The notes under the pieces were generated by a model, which saw only the letters and a program-made list of their open reading frames with translations, was not told where the DNA came from and made no database searches. The translations under genes and the position numbers were made by a program. DNA of 33,778 bases from an uncultured Bacteroidota bacterium (GTDB taxonomy: Bacteria; Bacteroidota; Bacteroidia; Flavobacteriales; TMED113): positions 1 through 33,778 of the forward strand of contig CABYOB010000005.1 of the NCBI GenBank assembly GCA_902520385.1, in the 5' to 3' direction. Every line of letters begins with the position of its first letter. Within the stretch, counting starts at the first letter, position 1. Shown piece by piece: positions 1-7,634 of this stretch.

Positions 1-88
1 ATGAGGACATATTTAAAAAAAAATCATTTAAAAAAAGTTTTGCCTCTTTTAAATCTTTATTCATTTTCCAATTTCCAATAATTATCAT
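1..88 (-). CDS. tpiA: Triosephosphate isomerase, 5' end only (runs off the window)
   Basis: The minus strand from 88 reads MIIIGNWKMNKDLKEAKLF and stays open to base 1. The GNWKMNK segment is the N-terminal signature of triosephosphate isomerase, where Asn and Lys line the active site. Only 29 codons are visible, so the assignment rests on this motif and on context: tpiA commonly lies near DUF1599 and BT_3928-type genes in Bacteroidota. It interconverts dihydroxyacetone phosphate and glyceraldehyde 3-phosphate in glycolysis. The start lies 2 bases after the stop of the upstream permease gene, so it is probably co-transcribed with it. Confidence 0.85.
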   Translation of the reverse strand, partial: MIIIGNWKMNKDLKEAKLFLNDFFLNMSS

Positions 89-90
89 AA

Positions 91-1152
91 TTAATTAATT
101 TTAATCCTAGGGTCCAACCAAGAATAAATTACATCTACTAATATATTAATAAAAACAAAGCATGTACCTATAAATAATATCAAACCCATAACTAAAGGAA
201 AATCAACGTTGTTAATTGATTCCACCAATAATTTACCTACACCATTCCATCCAAAAATATATTCCACAAAAACAGCTCCAGACAACATCGATGCAAACCA
301 ACCTGAAGTTGCTGTTAATACTGAACTTAAAGAATTTCTTAGAGCGTGAACAATTACAACTTTAAACTCTGACAAACCCTTTGACCTAGCAGTTCTAACA
401 AAATTAGATGACAGAGTTTCTAAAAGAGAATTTCTTGTTAAACTCATTATGATTGCAATAGGACGTATACCTAAGGTAATAGCAGGTAATACTAAATTCT
501 TAATATTTAAATACTCTCCTCTTCCTAAATCATCCACTTCGTATAAACTTCCCACAACATTAAATCCTGTTAACCAACTTAATTTATATGCAAATATCCA
601 CATTATTAAAATTGCTGAAAAAAAAGAAGGTAAAGACATACCCAATGAACTAAAAAAAATAAAAAATTTATCAAAAAAACTATCTTTTTTTATAGCACAA
701 AAAACACCAATTGGAATCGATATAAAAACCGCTAACATAATTGACACAAAAGCTAATACAATAGTATTAGGAAAAACTGTAAGTATAATACTTAAAACTT
801 CTTTTTCTTTATAAACAAACGACTCACCTAAATAAGGTTTTTTTAATAGAATTAGTTTTTTTTTTGTTTCTAAAAGAGTAATACTTTGATATTTATCCAA
901 TTTTTTATTTTTTGAAAAATGAAAAGAAATTGGAGATAAATCATTTAAATATAAAAAGTACCTCTCTATAGGAGGTTTATCCAAATTATACTTCTTTCTA
1001 ATATTTTCTAATTGAACAGCATCGTCTCTATCACCTAACATCATTTTTGCAGGATCAGATGGAATAATATTAAAAAGAAAAAAAACAATTGAAATTACAC
1101 CTAGAAAAACTAAAAGACTATATTTTATTTTTCTTAGGAAAAAATTAAACAA
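91..1152 (-). CDS. ABC transporter permease, DppB/OppB type
   Basis: An inner-membrane permease subunit of the binding-protein-dependent transport family for peptides, nickel or similar substrates. Residue 1 begins a hydrophobic helix followed by the family's N-terminal motif FFLFNIIPSDPAKMMLG. Several membrane helices follow from about residue 120. The cytoplasmic coupling loop near residues 235-260 (SLLETLSSNFVRTARSKGLS) is the EAA-type contact with the ATPase. The C-terminus ends in YSWLDPRIKI, typical of DppB. The family is usually 305-340 residues; this one has 353 because of a polar insert around residues 70-115. No ATPase, second permease or binding protein is adjacent, so its partners must lie elsewhere and the substrate is unknown. 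It sits 7 bases after the BT_3928-type gene and 2 bases before tpiA. Confidence 0.88.
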   Translation of the reverse strand: MFNFFLRKIKYSLLVFLGVISIVFFLFNIIPSDPAKMMLGDRDDAVQLENIRKKYNLDKPPIERYFLYLNDLSPISFHFSKNKKLDKYQSITLLETKKKLILLKKPYLGESFVYKEKEVLSIILTVFPNTIVLAFVSIMLAVFISIPIGVFCAIKKDSFFDKFFIFFSSLGMSLPSFFSAILIMWIFAYKLSWLTGFNVVGSLYEVDDLGRGEYLNIKNLVLPAITLGIRPIAIIMSLTRNSLLETLSSNFVRTARSKGLSEFKVVIVHALRNSLSSVLTATSGWFASMLSGAVFVEYIFGWNGVGKLLVESINNVDFPLVMGLILFIGTCFVFINILVDVIYSWLDPRIKIN

Positions 1153-1159
1153 ACTAAAA

Positions 1160-2383
1160 TTATTTTAACAGATTTTTAATCTCCGTAATACTCGGAACAT
1201 TATTGCTATGCCACTTTTTAATTAAAACCCCATTTTTAAATAATAAAAGACCAGGATCAGATCGAATAATGATTTTAGCTATATCGCCATCGCCATAATA
1301 ATAAATAACATCTTCGCCAATTACATTTTTAACCTTATCAATATCAGCCCAACTACATACTTGCATTACACCAATTTTTTCACTTTTAGCATCTCTAAAC
1401 AAATTTTTAATTTCTCTAAAAGAATCTTTATTAGCTTTTTTATAATTATAAGAACTAGATACAAGAATTGCTGGATAATTAACAAAGGCCTTTGTTACAT
1501 TATTATCCATTGCGCCTTCATTAATTGTAAAACTTGTCGTCTCATTGATTATAACTTCTTGAAACTTTTCTTGATAATTTTCTTTGAAATTGAATCCTTC
1601 TTTATAAGGCCTATAATCTTTAATGGGCAAATTATTAAAAGTATAAGAAACAAAAACAGAAGATGCCAAAGCAGTTGAAAAAATAACCAAAAGACTATAA
1701 CTATAATACTTTTTTATAAGAAAGTAAATGAAAAATAAAATAAGCAAAAACAATAAAGGAAAATACCAAGAAAAAATAAAACTCCAAATAAATGTAAAAA
1801 TGAAAGAGAAAATTATCGATGGTATATCTTGAAATAAAGAATTAAGACTTTTTTTTCTATCTAAAATAAAAATAGGAACTGCAAAAATGATTAACAAAAT
1901 ATCTTTCACAAATGACTCCCAGGGAGTTAAACTCCTTCCTATAGAGTCTTTCATTGCATCACCAAAACAACCACAATCATCAACACATTGGATAGGAATT
2001 CCAGAAGCTGTTTCTCCTGGCAAGCAAGTAGCAGTATGTAATGTCAAAAATGTAAAGAAAATTAACATTGCAAAAGTAAAAAATAAAGATATTTTTATTC
2101 TAGCCTTTACAATCAATGCAAAACCTAATACAATTTCAAAAACACAGATAAAAGCAGCAAGAAACAATGTAGAGGGAATAAGCCATTCTAAAGAAAATGA
2201 ATTCCAACCAAAAATTTCATGAATTCGATAAGCTAAGGCACCATCTTGAAAATACTCCTCAAGTTTATATGCAAAACCAATAGAGTCATTGGCCTTTATT
2301 ATTCCTGATACAATTAAAGTTGCACCGACAATAGATCTAAATAAAGATGATAGTAAAGCACGAAAAATTATTTTTTTAATCAT
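1160..2383 (-). CDS. DoxX/MauE-like membrane protein, BT_3928 type
   Basis: A 407-residue membrane protein. The first half resembles DoxX/MauE: helices near residues 10-30, 65-115 and 160-180, with a Cys-rich loop between them (TATCLPG, then CVDDCGCFGDA). Such clustered cysteines in MauE-like proteins are linked to thiol-disulphide chemistry. Two or three more helices lie at about 185-245. The C-terminal part from about 250 is soluble and ends in a segment that looks like a degenerate thioredoxin fold (LLLFKNGVLIKKWHS). The family is conserved next to DUF1599 and tpiA in Bacteroidota, but its role is not established; electron transfer or redox handling at the membrane is inference. The start overlaps the stop of the DUF1599 gene by four bases (ATGA), indicating translational coupling. 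Confidence 0.8.
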   Translation of the reverse strand: MIKKIIFRALLSSLFRSIVGATLIVSGIIKANDSIGFAYKLEEYFQDGALAYRIHEIFGWNSFSLEWLIPSTLFLAAFICVFEIVLGFALIVKARIKISLFFTFAMLIFFTFLTLHTATCLPGETASGIPIQCVDDCGCFGDAMKDSIGRSLTPWESFVKDILLIIFAVPIFILDRKKSLNSLFQDIPSIIFSFIFTFIWSFIFSWYFPLLFLLILFFIYFLIKKYYSYSLLVIFSTALASSVFVSYTFNNLPIKDYRPYKEGFNFKENYQEKFQEVIINETTSFTINEGAMDNNVTKAFVNYPAILVSSSYNYKKANKDSFREIKNLFRDAKSEKIGVMQVCSWADIDKVKNVIGEDVIYYYGDGDIAKIIIRSDPGLLLFKNGVLIKKWHSNNVPSITEIKNLLK

Positions 2384-2922
2384 TTCTTATCTTTTAATTG
2401 AATTAAAGCAAAAATTGAATAATTTACAATATCATGATAATTTGCATCAATTCCCTCTGACATAATGGTTTCACCATCATTATCTTCAATTTGTTTAATT
2501 CTATGAAGTTTTTGCAAAATCAAATCAGTAAAAGAGCTTATCCTCATCTCCTTCCAAGCTTCACCGTAATCATGATTTTTTTGCTCCATAAGATTTTTTA
2601 TAATAGAGGCATGTTTTTTATATTCAACAAGAGAGTCCTCCAAACCCATATCAGGCTGAAGTGTAGATTTTTTATTTAACTGAATCAAGGCAATTATTGA
2701 ATAATTCAAAATACCCATAAATTCGGCATCAATACTTTCATTAATTTTTTGAACCCCCTTATCATCAATGCTTCTAATTCGCTGTGCTTTAATAAATATT
2801 TGATCAGTTAAAGACTTTAATCTCAATATTCTCCAAGCACTTCCATAATCATGCATTTTTTTTCGAAAAACATCTAAACAGTCATTAATTATTATGTCAA
2901 AATAATCGGATGTAGTTATCAT
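2380..2922 (-). CDS. DUF1599 protein with two tandem copies of the domain
   Basis: A 180-residue protein made of two homologous halves. Each half has DYGxAW, then R-x-x-S(L/F)TD, a KxxRI segment and an (I/V)NYSIxALIQL end; the copies start near residues 24 and 118. This is the DUF1599 family, an all-helical domain placed by others among nucleotide-modification associated or MazG-like proteins. The conserved Asp/Glu/His positions would fit metal or nucleotide binding, but the activity is unproven. No signal peptide. It leads the operon DUF1599, BT_3928-type, ABC permease, tpiA. The 55-base gap to folP on the opposite strand must hold both promoters. Confidence 0.85.
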   Translation of the reverse strand: MITTSDYFDIIINDCLDVFRKKMHDYGSAWRILRLKSLTDQIFIKAQRIRSIDDKGVQKINESIDAEFMGILNYSIIALIQLNKKSTLQPDMGLEDSLVEYKKHASIIKNLMEQKNHDYGEAWKEMRISSFTDLILQKLHRIKQIEDNDGETIMSEGIDANYHDIVNYSIFALIQLKDKK

Positions 2923-2977
2923 TAGTATAATTATAATTAAAACTATTCATAAATTTAAACTTATTAATGAAAAAAAT

Positions 2978-3808
2978 ATGTTAAAAAAAGTAAAAAAAAA
3001 ATCACTATCAAAAAAAAATCCTTTAATTATGGGAATATTAAACATCACTCCAAATTCATTTTATGATGGAGGTAGATTTTCAAATATTAAAAATGCAATA
3101 GAACAAACAAAAAAAATGATTACTGAAGGAGCTGACATGATAGATATAGGTGCCTTTTCATCTAAACCTTTCTCTAAAGAAATCTCAATAAATGAAGAAA
3201 AAAAAAGATTACTGCCAGTTTTAAAAGAGATAAGAAATTTATTTCCAAAAATATTAATTTCAATAGACACCTATCGAAGAGAAATAGCTGAGGAAGCTGT
3301 GAATTTAGGAGCCAATATCATTAATGATATTTATTCTGGAGAATATGATTCTACAATGATAGATTTTATAAAAAAAAATGACATAACATACGTGGCAATG
3401 CACATGAAAGGTAATCCAATGATCATGCAAAAAAAAATAGAATACAAAAATTTTAAAAATGAAATTTTAGATTTTTTTATAAAAAAAACATTAGAAATCA
3501 AAAAAAATGGATTTGATAAATTAATAATCGACCCTGGTTTTGGATTTGGAAAATCAATAGAACAAAATTTTGAAATGATAAATTTTATCCCTGAACTAAA
3601 AAAAATTAATAAACATGTCTTAGTTGGAATTTCTAGAAAATCCATGATTTACAAAACATTGAAAACAAATGCTGAAAATAGTTTAAACAGCACAACCATT
3701 TTAAATACAGTTTGTATATTAAAAGGTGCAAAAATTTTAAGAGTTCATGATGTAAAAGAAGCTAAAGAAGTTATAAAAATGATTAATTTAGTTAAAAATA
3801 ATATTTAA
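2978..3808 (+). CDS. folP: Dihydropteroate synthase
   Basis: Joins p-aminobenzoate to dihydropterin pyrophosphate to make dihydropteroate in folate synthesis, in the cytoplasm; the target of sulphonamides. The TIM-barrel signatures appear in order: MGILNITPNSFYDGG (residues 18-32), MIDIGAFSSKP, SIDTYRREIAEEAVNLG, IINDI, MHMKGNP, IIDPGFGFGKS, LVGISRKSM and RVHDVKEA. The loop usually written SxRPG reads SSKPF here, with Lys instead of Arg; this seems conservative. At 276 residues it has the usual length. The stop TAA shares its last A with the ATG of cdaA (TAATG), so the two are translationally coupled. folP-cdaA is a conserved Bacteroidota pair. Confidence 0.96.
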   Translation: MLKKVKKKSLSKKNPLIMGILNITPNSFYDGGRFSNIKNAIEQTKKMITEGADMIDIGAFSSKPFSKEISINEEKKRLLPVLKEIRNLFPKILISIDTYRREIAEEAVNLGANIINDIYSGEYDSTMIDFIKKNDITYVAMHMKGNPMIMQKKIEYKNFKNEILDFFIKKTLEIKKNGFDKLIIDPGFGFGKSIEQNFEMINFIPELKKINKHVLVGISRKSMIYKTLKTNAENSLNSTTILNTVCILKGAKILRVHDVKEAKEVIKMINLVKNNI

Positions 3809-4581
3809 TGTTTTTTATTGACTTTAACATATTTGATTTTATAGACATCACTCTTGTGAGCATTTTAATTTTTCAATTATATAAATTAGTCAAGGGAAGT
3901 GCAGCAATTAATATCTTTATTGGCATGGCTCTAGTTTATATAATGTGGAAAATTTTTTCAGCACTAGAAATGAGTCTTTTAAGCGAAATTTTAGGACAGT
4001 TTATCAGTGTAGGAGTCTTAGCTTTAATTATTGTTTTTCAACAAGAAATAAGACGTTTTCTAGTTTTAATTGGAAAAAATATATTTAAAAACAAAAACTT
4101 ATTTATAAAATCAAAAAGCACAGAAAACTTTTTAAATGAAGAAAATATTAATGATATATGTGGAGCTTGTCAAAATATGTCAAAAACAAAAACAGGAGCA
4201 ATAATAATTATTGAAAGAAATGACAATTTAGATCAAATTATAAAAACAGGAAGAGTCATTTCAAGTAATTTGTCTCAAATTATGATAGAAAGTGTATTCT
4301 ATAAAAACGCACCTCTTCATGACGGAGCAATCGTGATAATTAATAAAAAAATTATTGGTGCACGATGCGTATTACCTATTAGTGAGTCAAATATAATATT
4401 AACCGAAATGGGGATGAGACACAAGGCGGCTCTTGGAGTAACAGAGTTACACGATTGTATTGCTATTACTGTTTCAGAACAAAATGGAAAAATAAGTTTT
4501 TTTGAAAATGGAAAAATGCAAACCAATCTTGAAACAAAAAAGCTCAAAGATCTAATAACACTTTCCTCTTTAAAAAAATGA
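3808..4581 (+). CDS. cdaA: Diadenylate cyclase (c-di-AMP synthase), CdaA type
   Basis: Condenses two ATP into cyclic di-AMP, the second messenger for potassium, osmotic and envelope control. The N-terminal ~90 residues hold three membrane helices, as in CdaA, followed by the DisA_N (DAC) domain. The DGA motif is at residues 172-174 (APLHDGAIVI), with GARCVLPIS after it. The second catalytic motif, usually RHR, is at 204-206 and reads RHK (MRHKAALGVTE). The length of 257 is normal. The gene overlaps folP by one base and the next gene by four (ATGA). No CdaR-like regulator is adjacent; in Bacteroidota the partner commonly lies elsewhere. The synthase assignment is firm; the effect of the Lys replacement is not known. 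Confidence 0.94.
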   Translation: MFFIDFNIFDFIDITLVSILIFQLYKLVKGSAAINIFIGMALVYIMWKIFSALEMSLLSEILGQFISVGVLALIIVFQQEIRRFLVLIGKNIFKNKNLFIKSKSTENFLNEENINDICGACQNMSKTKTGAIIIIERNDNLDQIIKTGRVISSNLSQIMIESVFYKNAPLHDGAIVIINKKIIGARCVLPISESNIILTEMGMRHKAALGVTELHDCIAITVSEQNGKISFFENGKMQTNLETKKLKDLITLSSLKK

Positions 4582-6470
4582 AAAAAATTTTATTTTTTTT
4601 GAGTCTAACAATAATTATTTGTTATGTAAGTTTTGAATTGTTAAACTCAAAACAAAATATAATAGAAATAATAAACTCTAAAATTGAGACTAATTCTTCA
4701 AATAAATCATTAAAAGTTCTTTTTGCATTAGACACAGAATGCCCTCTCTCAACACAATACATAAAAAAAATTAACTCCCTGGCAGAAAAATACTCTGACA
4801 ATTTTGAATTTTTAATTTTTTTTCCTGGACCCTACTACTCAAATGAAGAAGTAGAAAAATTTATTGAAAAAAATAATATAAAAATTAAATTTTTAATTGA
4901 TAATGACTTAATGATTACAAAATCTCTTAAAGCATCTGTTGTTCCAGAGTCATTTTTAATCAATATCCATTCTAAAATAATATACCAAGGATTAATTGAT
5001 AATTGGGTTAGTGAATTAGGAAGAACAAGGCAATACACAAATAAAAACTACTTAGAAGATGCCATGAAACTATCCTTAAAAGGGGTGAAACCTTTAATAA
5101 AAAAAACTAAAGCAATTGGCTGTTTAATAGAAAAGGATTTTACAAAAAAAACTAAATCTGATTCCTCAGTAAATGCCATGGAAATAATATTTGAAAAGTG
5201 TGCCAGCTGTCACTATAATGGAGGAGCAGCTCCATTTCCTTTAACTTCATACGAAGATATTGACAAAAGAAAAAAAATGATTTATCATGTTATAAGTAGT
5301 AATTATATGCCTCCATGGCCAGCAGATCCAAATTATTCAAATTTTTTAGGTGAAAAAACTCTAACTAAAAAAGAAAAGAAAATTATTCACAACTGGATTA
5401 AAAACAAAAAAAAGTTAGAATATTCAGAAAAAGAAAAAATTATATTTAAAAGCAACAAAGAAAAACCTGATTTAGTTGTTAAAATGGAAAATGAATATAA
5501 GATAAAAGGTAATAATAAAGATAAATTTTTAATGATGAAATTTCCTTTTGAATTACCTTATGATACATTTATTAAATCAATAAAATTTATCCCTGGAAAT
5601 AATCAAATTGTTCATCATGTAAATGCACATCTCATTAGTTACAATCATAAGAAAAAGAATATTTTTAATGGAGATAGAATAGTTGATACTGAATTATTTT
5701 CTGATTCAATTTGTTTTGAAAAATTAGATTTATTTAACGATGACAGAACAGTGCCTAATTTAAGTAGATCTGTTTCAAATTATTTACCAGGTTCTGCCCA
5801 AGGTAGCTACCCTAAAGGAATTGGAGTAATTAAAGCAAAGAGAAAAAATGTTATCCTAGTTAATGATTTTCACTACGGCCCATCTAATATAGACACAACT
5901 GACAATTCATATTTTGAAATTTATTTTTCAGACACCCCACCAAAAAGAAATCTAGAAGAAATTACATTAGGCACCCTTGGTTTAAAAGAAAATTATTATT
6001 CGCATGACACCACATTTTATTGCACTCAAAAAATATCCCCAGAACTAATTGTAAAACCTAATGAAAAAATAACATGTACTACTAAAGCGAAAATAGTAAA
6101 AGACATTTCAATATTAACCATAAATCCTCATATGCATTTACTTGGAAAATCATTTAAATCATATGTAATCACAGCTGAAAAAGATACCATTCCTTTGATT
6201 AAAATTGATGACTGGAATTTTAGATGGCAATATTTTTACACTTTTGAAAAGATGATTAAAATCCCAAAAAACTCTGAAATTATTATAGAAGCTACATTTG
6301 ATAATACAAACGAAAATTTAGATAACCCATTTGACCCACCCAAATTAATTACAGAAAAAATTGACTGGAATGGAAAAGGAAGTATGAAAACATCAGATGA
6401 AATGATGCAATTTATTATTACATACTTGCCATACAAAAAAAATGATGAAAAAATTAGTTTAAAACCTTAG
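4578..6470 (+). CDS. Exported thioredoxin-fold / haem-c / copper monooxygenase-like fusion protein
   Basis: A 630-residue protein with a hydrophobic N-terminus (signal peptide or anchor, residues 1-20). Three parts follow. Residues ~45-185 resemble a redoxin with a single Cys at 55 (DTECPLST) where CxxC is usual. Residues ~205-275 carry a haem-c motif, CASCH at 208-212, with MPPWPAD at 244 offering a plausible axial Met. Residues ~300-630 resemble the copper type II ascorbate-dependent monooxygenase fold (peptidylglycine and dopamine hydroxylases): HH at 346-347 and H432 fit the CuH site, and HMH at 518-520 with Met609/610 fit the CuM site. The likely location is the periplasm or cell surface. 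The start overlaps the cdaA stop (ATGA). Substrate unknown; oxidative chemistry fed by the haem domain is inference. Confidence 0.82.
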   Translation: MKKILFFLSLTIIICYVSFELLNSKQNIIEIINSKIETNSSNKSLKVLFALDTECPLSTQYIKKINSLAEKYSDNFEFLIFFPGPYYSNEEVEKFIEKNNIKIKFLIDNDLMITKSLKASVVPESFLINIHSKIIYQGLIDNWVSELGRTRQYTNKNYLEDAMKLSLKGVKPLIKKTKAIGCLIEKDFTKKTKSDSSVNAMEIIFEKCASCHYNGGAAPFPLTSYEDIDKRKKMIYHVISSNYMPPWPADPNYSNFLGEKTLTKKEKKIIHNWIKNKKKLEYSEKEKIIFKSNKEKPDLVVKMENEYKIKGNNKDKFLMMKFPFELPYDTFIKSIKFIPGNNQIVHHVNAHLISYNHKKKNIFNGDRIVDTELFSDSICFEKLDLFNDDRTVPNLSRSVSNYLPGSAQGSYPKGIGVIKAKRKNVILVNDFHYGPSNIDTTDNSYFEIYFSDTPPKRNLEEITLGTLGLKENYYSHDTTFYCTQKISPELIVKPNEKITCTTKAKIVKDISILTINPHMHLLGKSFKSYVITAEKDTIPLIKIDDWNFRWQYFYTFEKMIKIPKNSEIIIEATFDNTNENLDNPFDPPKLITEKIDWNGKGSMKTSDEMMQFIITYLPYKKNDEKISLKP

Positions 6471-7525
6471 TTGTATTTTTCTAAAATTGCTTTATTTATA
6501 TTTCTTATGAGCAAAGGCCCTTTATAAACAAAGCCCGTGTATAATTGAATTAATGAAGCACCTGCTTCAATTTTTTCTATAGCATCATCTGGACTCATAA
6601 TGCCACCCACTGCAATAATCGGAATTGAGCCTGAAGCTTTTTTGTTTATATATCTAATCATATTAGTAGACATTTCTTTGATTGGAGAGCCTGTTAACCC
6701 ACCCTGTCCAATTTTCTCAATCTTATCGTAAGAAGTTTTTAAACCATCTCTCGTATTAGTACTATTTGTTGCTACGACTCCTGATATTTTATACTTAAAA
6801 ATTAAGTCTATAACTTCATCAACATATTTAAAGTCTAAATCTGGAGAAATTTTAATTAAAACAGGTTTTGGATTATACTTTTTTTCATTAATTAATTGAA
6901 TTGATGAAATTAAAGTTTCTAATTTATCTTTTCTTTGCAACTCTCTCAAACTAGGAGTGTTTGGAGAACTAACATTCAATACAAAATAATCAACATAATC
7001 AAATAGATCATTAAAACATTTCTTATAATCATCAACCGAGTCTTCTAAAGGTGTTGTTTTATTCTTACCAATATTACCACCAATAATTAATTTAGTTTTC
7101 TTTTTCTTTAATCTAGAGATAACTTTTATTAAACCATCATTATTGAAACCCATACGATTTATTAAACCATTATCTTTTTTTAATCTAAACAATCTTGGTT
7201 TTTTATTTCCATATTGTGATTTTGGAGTAACAGTTCCTATTTCAATAAAAGAAAAACCAAATGCATCAAAATCATTTATCATTTTTGCATTTTTATCAAA
7301 TCCAGCAGCCAATCCAACGGGATTTGAAAAATTAATTCCAAACACATTTCTCTCTAGCTTTTTATTATTAATAAAATATCTGGATTTTTCAATTTTTTTT
7401 AAAAAAGGAATTTTGAATAAAAACTTTATTATAAAAAAAGTAAAATTATGAGAAAACTCTGGGGGGAAAAGAAACAAAAAAGACCTTGTAAAGAACCAAA
7501 CAACTTTATAAATTAAATCAAACAT
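6467..7525 (-). CDS. pyrD: Dihydroorotate dehydrogenase (quinone), class 2
   Basis: Oxidises dihydroorotate to orotate in pyrimidine synthesis and passes electrons to quinone at the inner membrane. The N-terminal hydrophobic stretch (residues 1-35) is the membrane-associating extension specific to class 2. Motifs: NPVGLAAGFDKNA (FMN phosphate region), GTVTPKSQYGNKKPRLFR, NRMGFNNDG, NVSSPNTPSLRELQ with the catalytic Ser, VLIKISPDLD, ATNST, GGLTGSPI, AVGGIMSPDDA and QLYTGFVYKGP. The 352 residues match the family length. It converges on the preceding plus-strand gene with a four-base overlap, leaving no room for a separate terminator. Confidence 0.96.
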   Translation of the reverse strand: MFDLIYKVVWFFTRSFLFLFPPEFSHNFTFFIIKFLFKIPFLKKIEKSRYFINNKKLERNVFGINFSNPVGLAAGFDKNAKMINDFDAFGFSFIEIGTVTPKSQYGNKKPRLFRLKKDNGLINRMGFNNDGLIKVISRLKKKKTKLIIGGNIGKNKTTPLEDSVDDYKKCFNDLFDYVDYFVLNVSSPNTPSLRELQRKDKLETLISSIQLINEKKYNPKPVLIKISPDLDFKYVDEVIDLIFKYKISGVVATNSTNTRDGLKTSYDKIEKIGQGGLTGSPIKEMSTNMIRYINKKASGSIPIIAVGGIMSPDDAIEKIEAGASLIQLYTGFVYKGPLLIRNINKAILEKYN

Positions 7526-7634
7526 AAATATGTAAAAATATACATAAATTTAATAATAAATTAAATATTTTCACCGTGTTAAGTTTTAATAGAATATAAT
7601 TTTTAAATTTATGTATGATATATTAATTATCACC

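Noticed and set aside
449..814. Plus-strand 121-codon frame
   Set aside because: Fully inside the ABC permease gene on the other strand, with no recognisable family and AT-driven composition.
4738..4757. CxxC redox pair in the fusion protein
   Set aside because: Only one Cys (55) is present; the next positions are Pro, Leu and Ser, so a classical thioredoxin pair is not supported.
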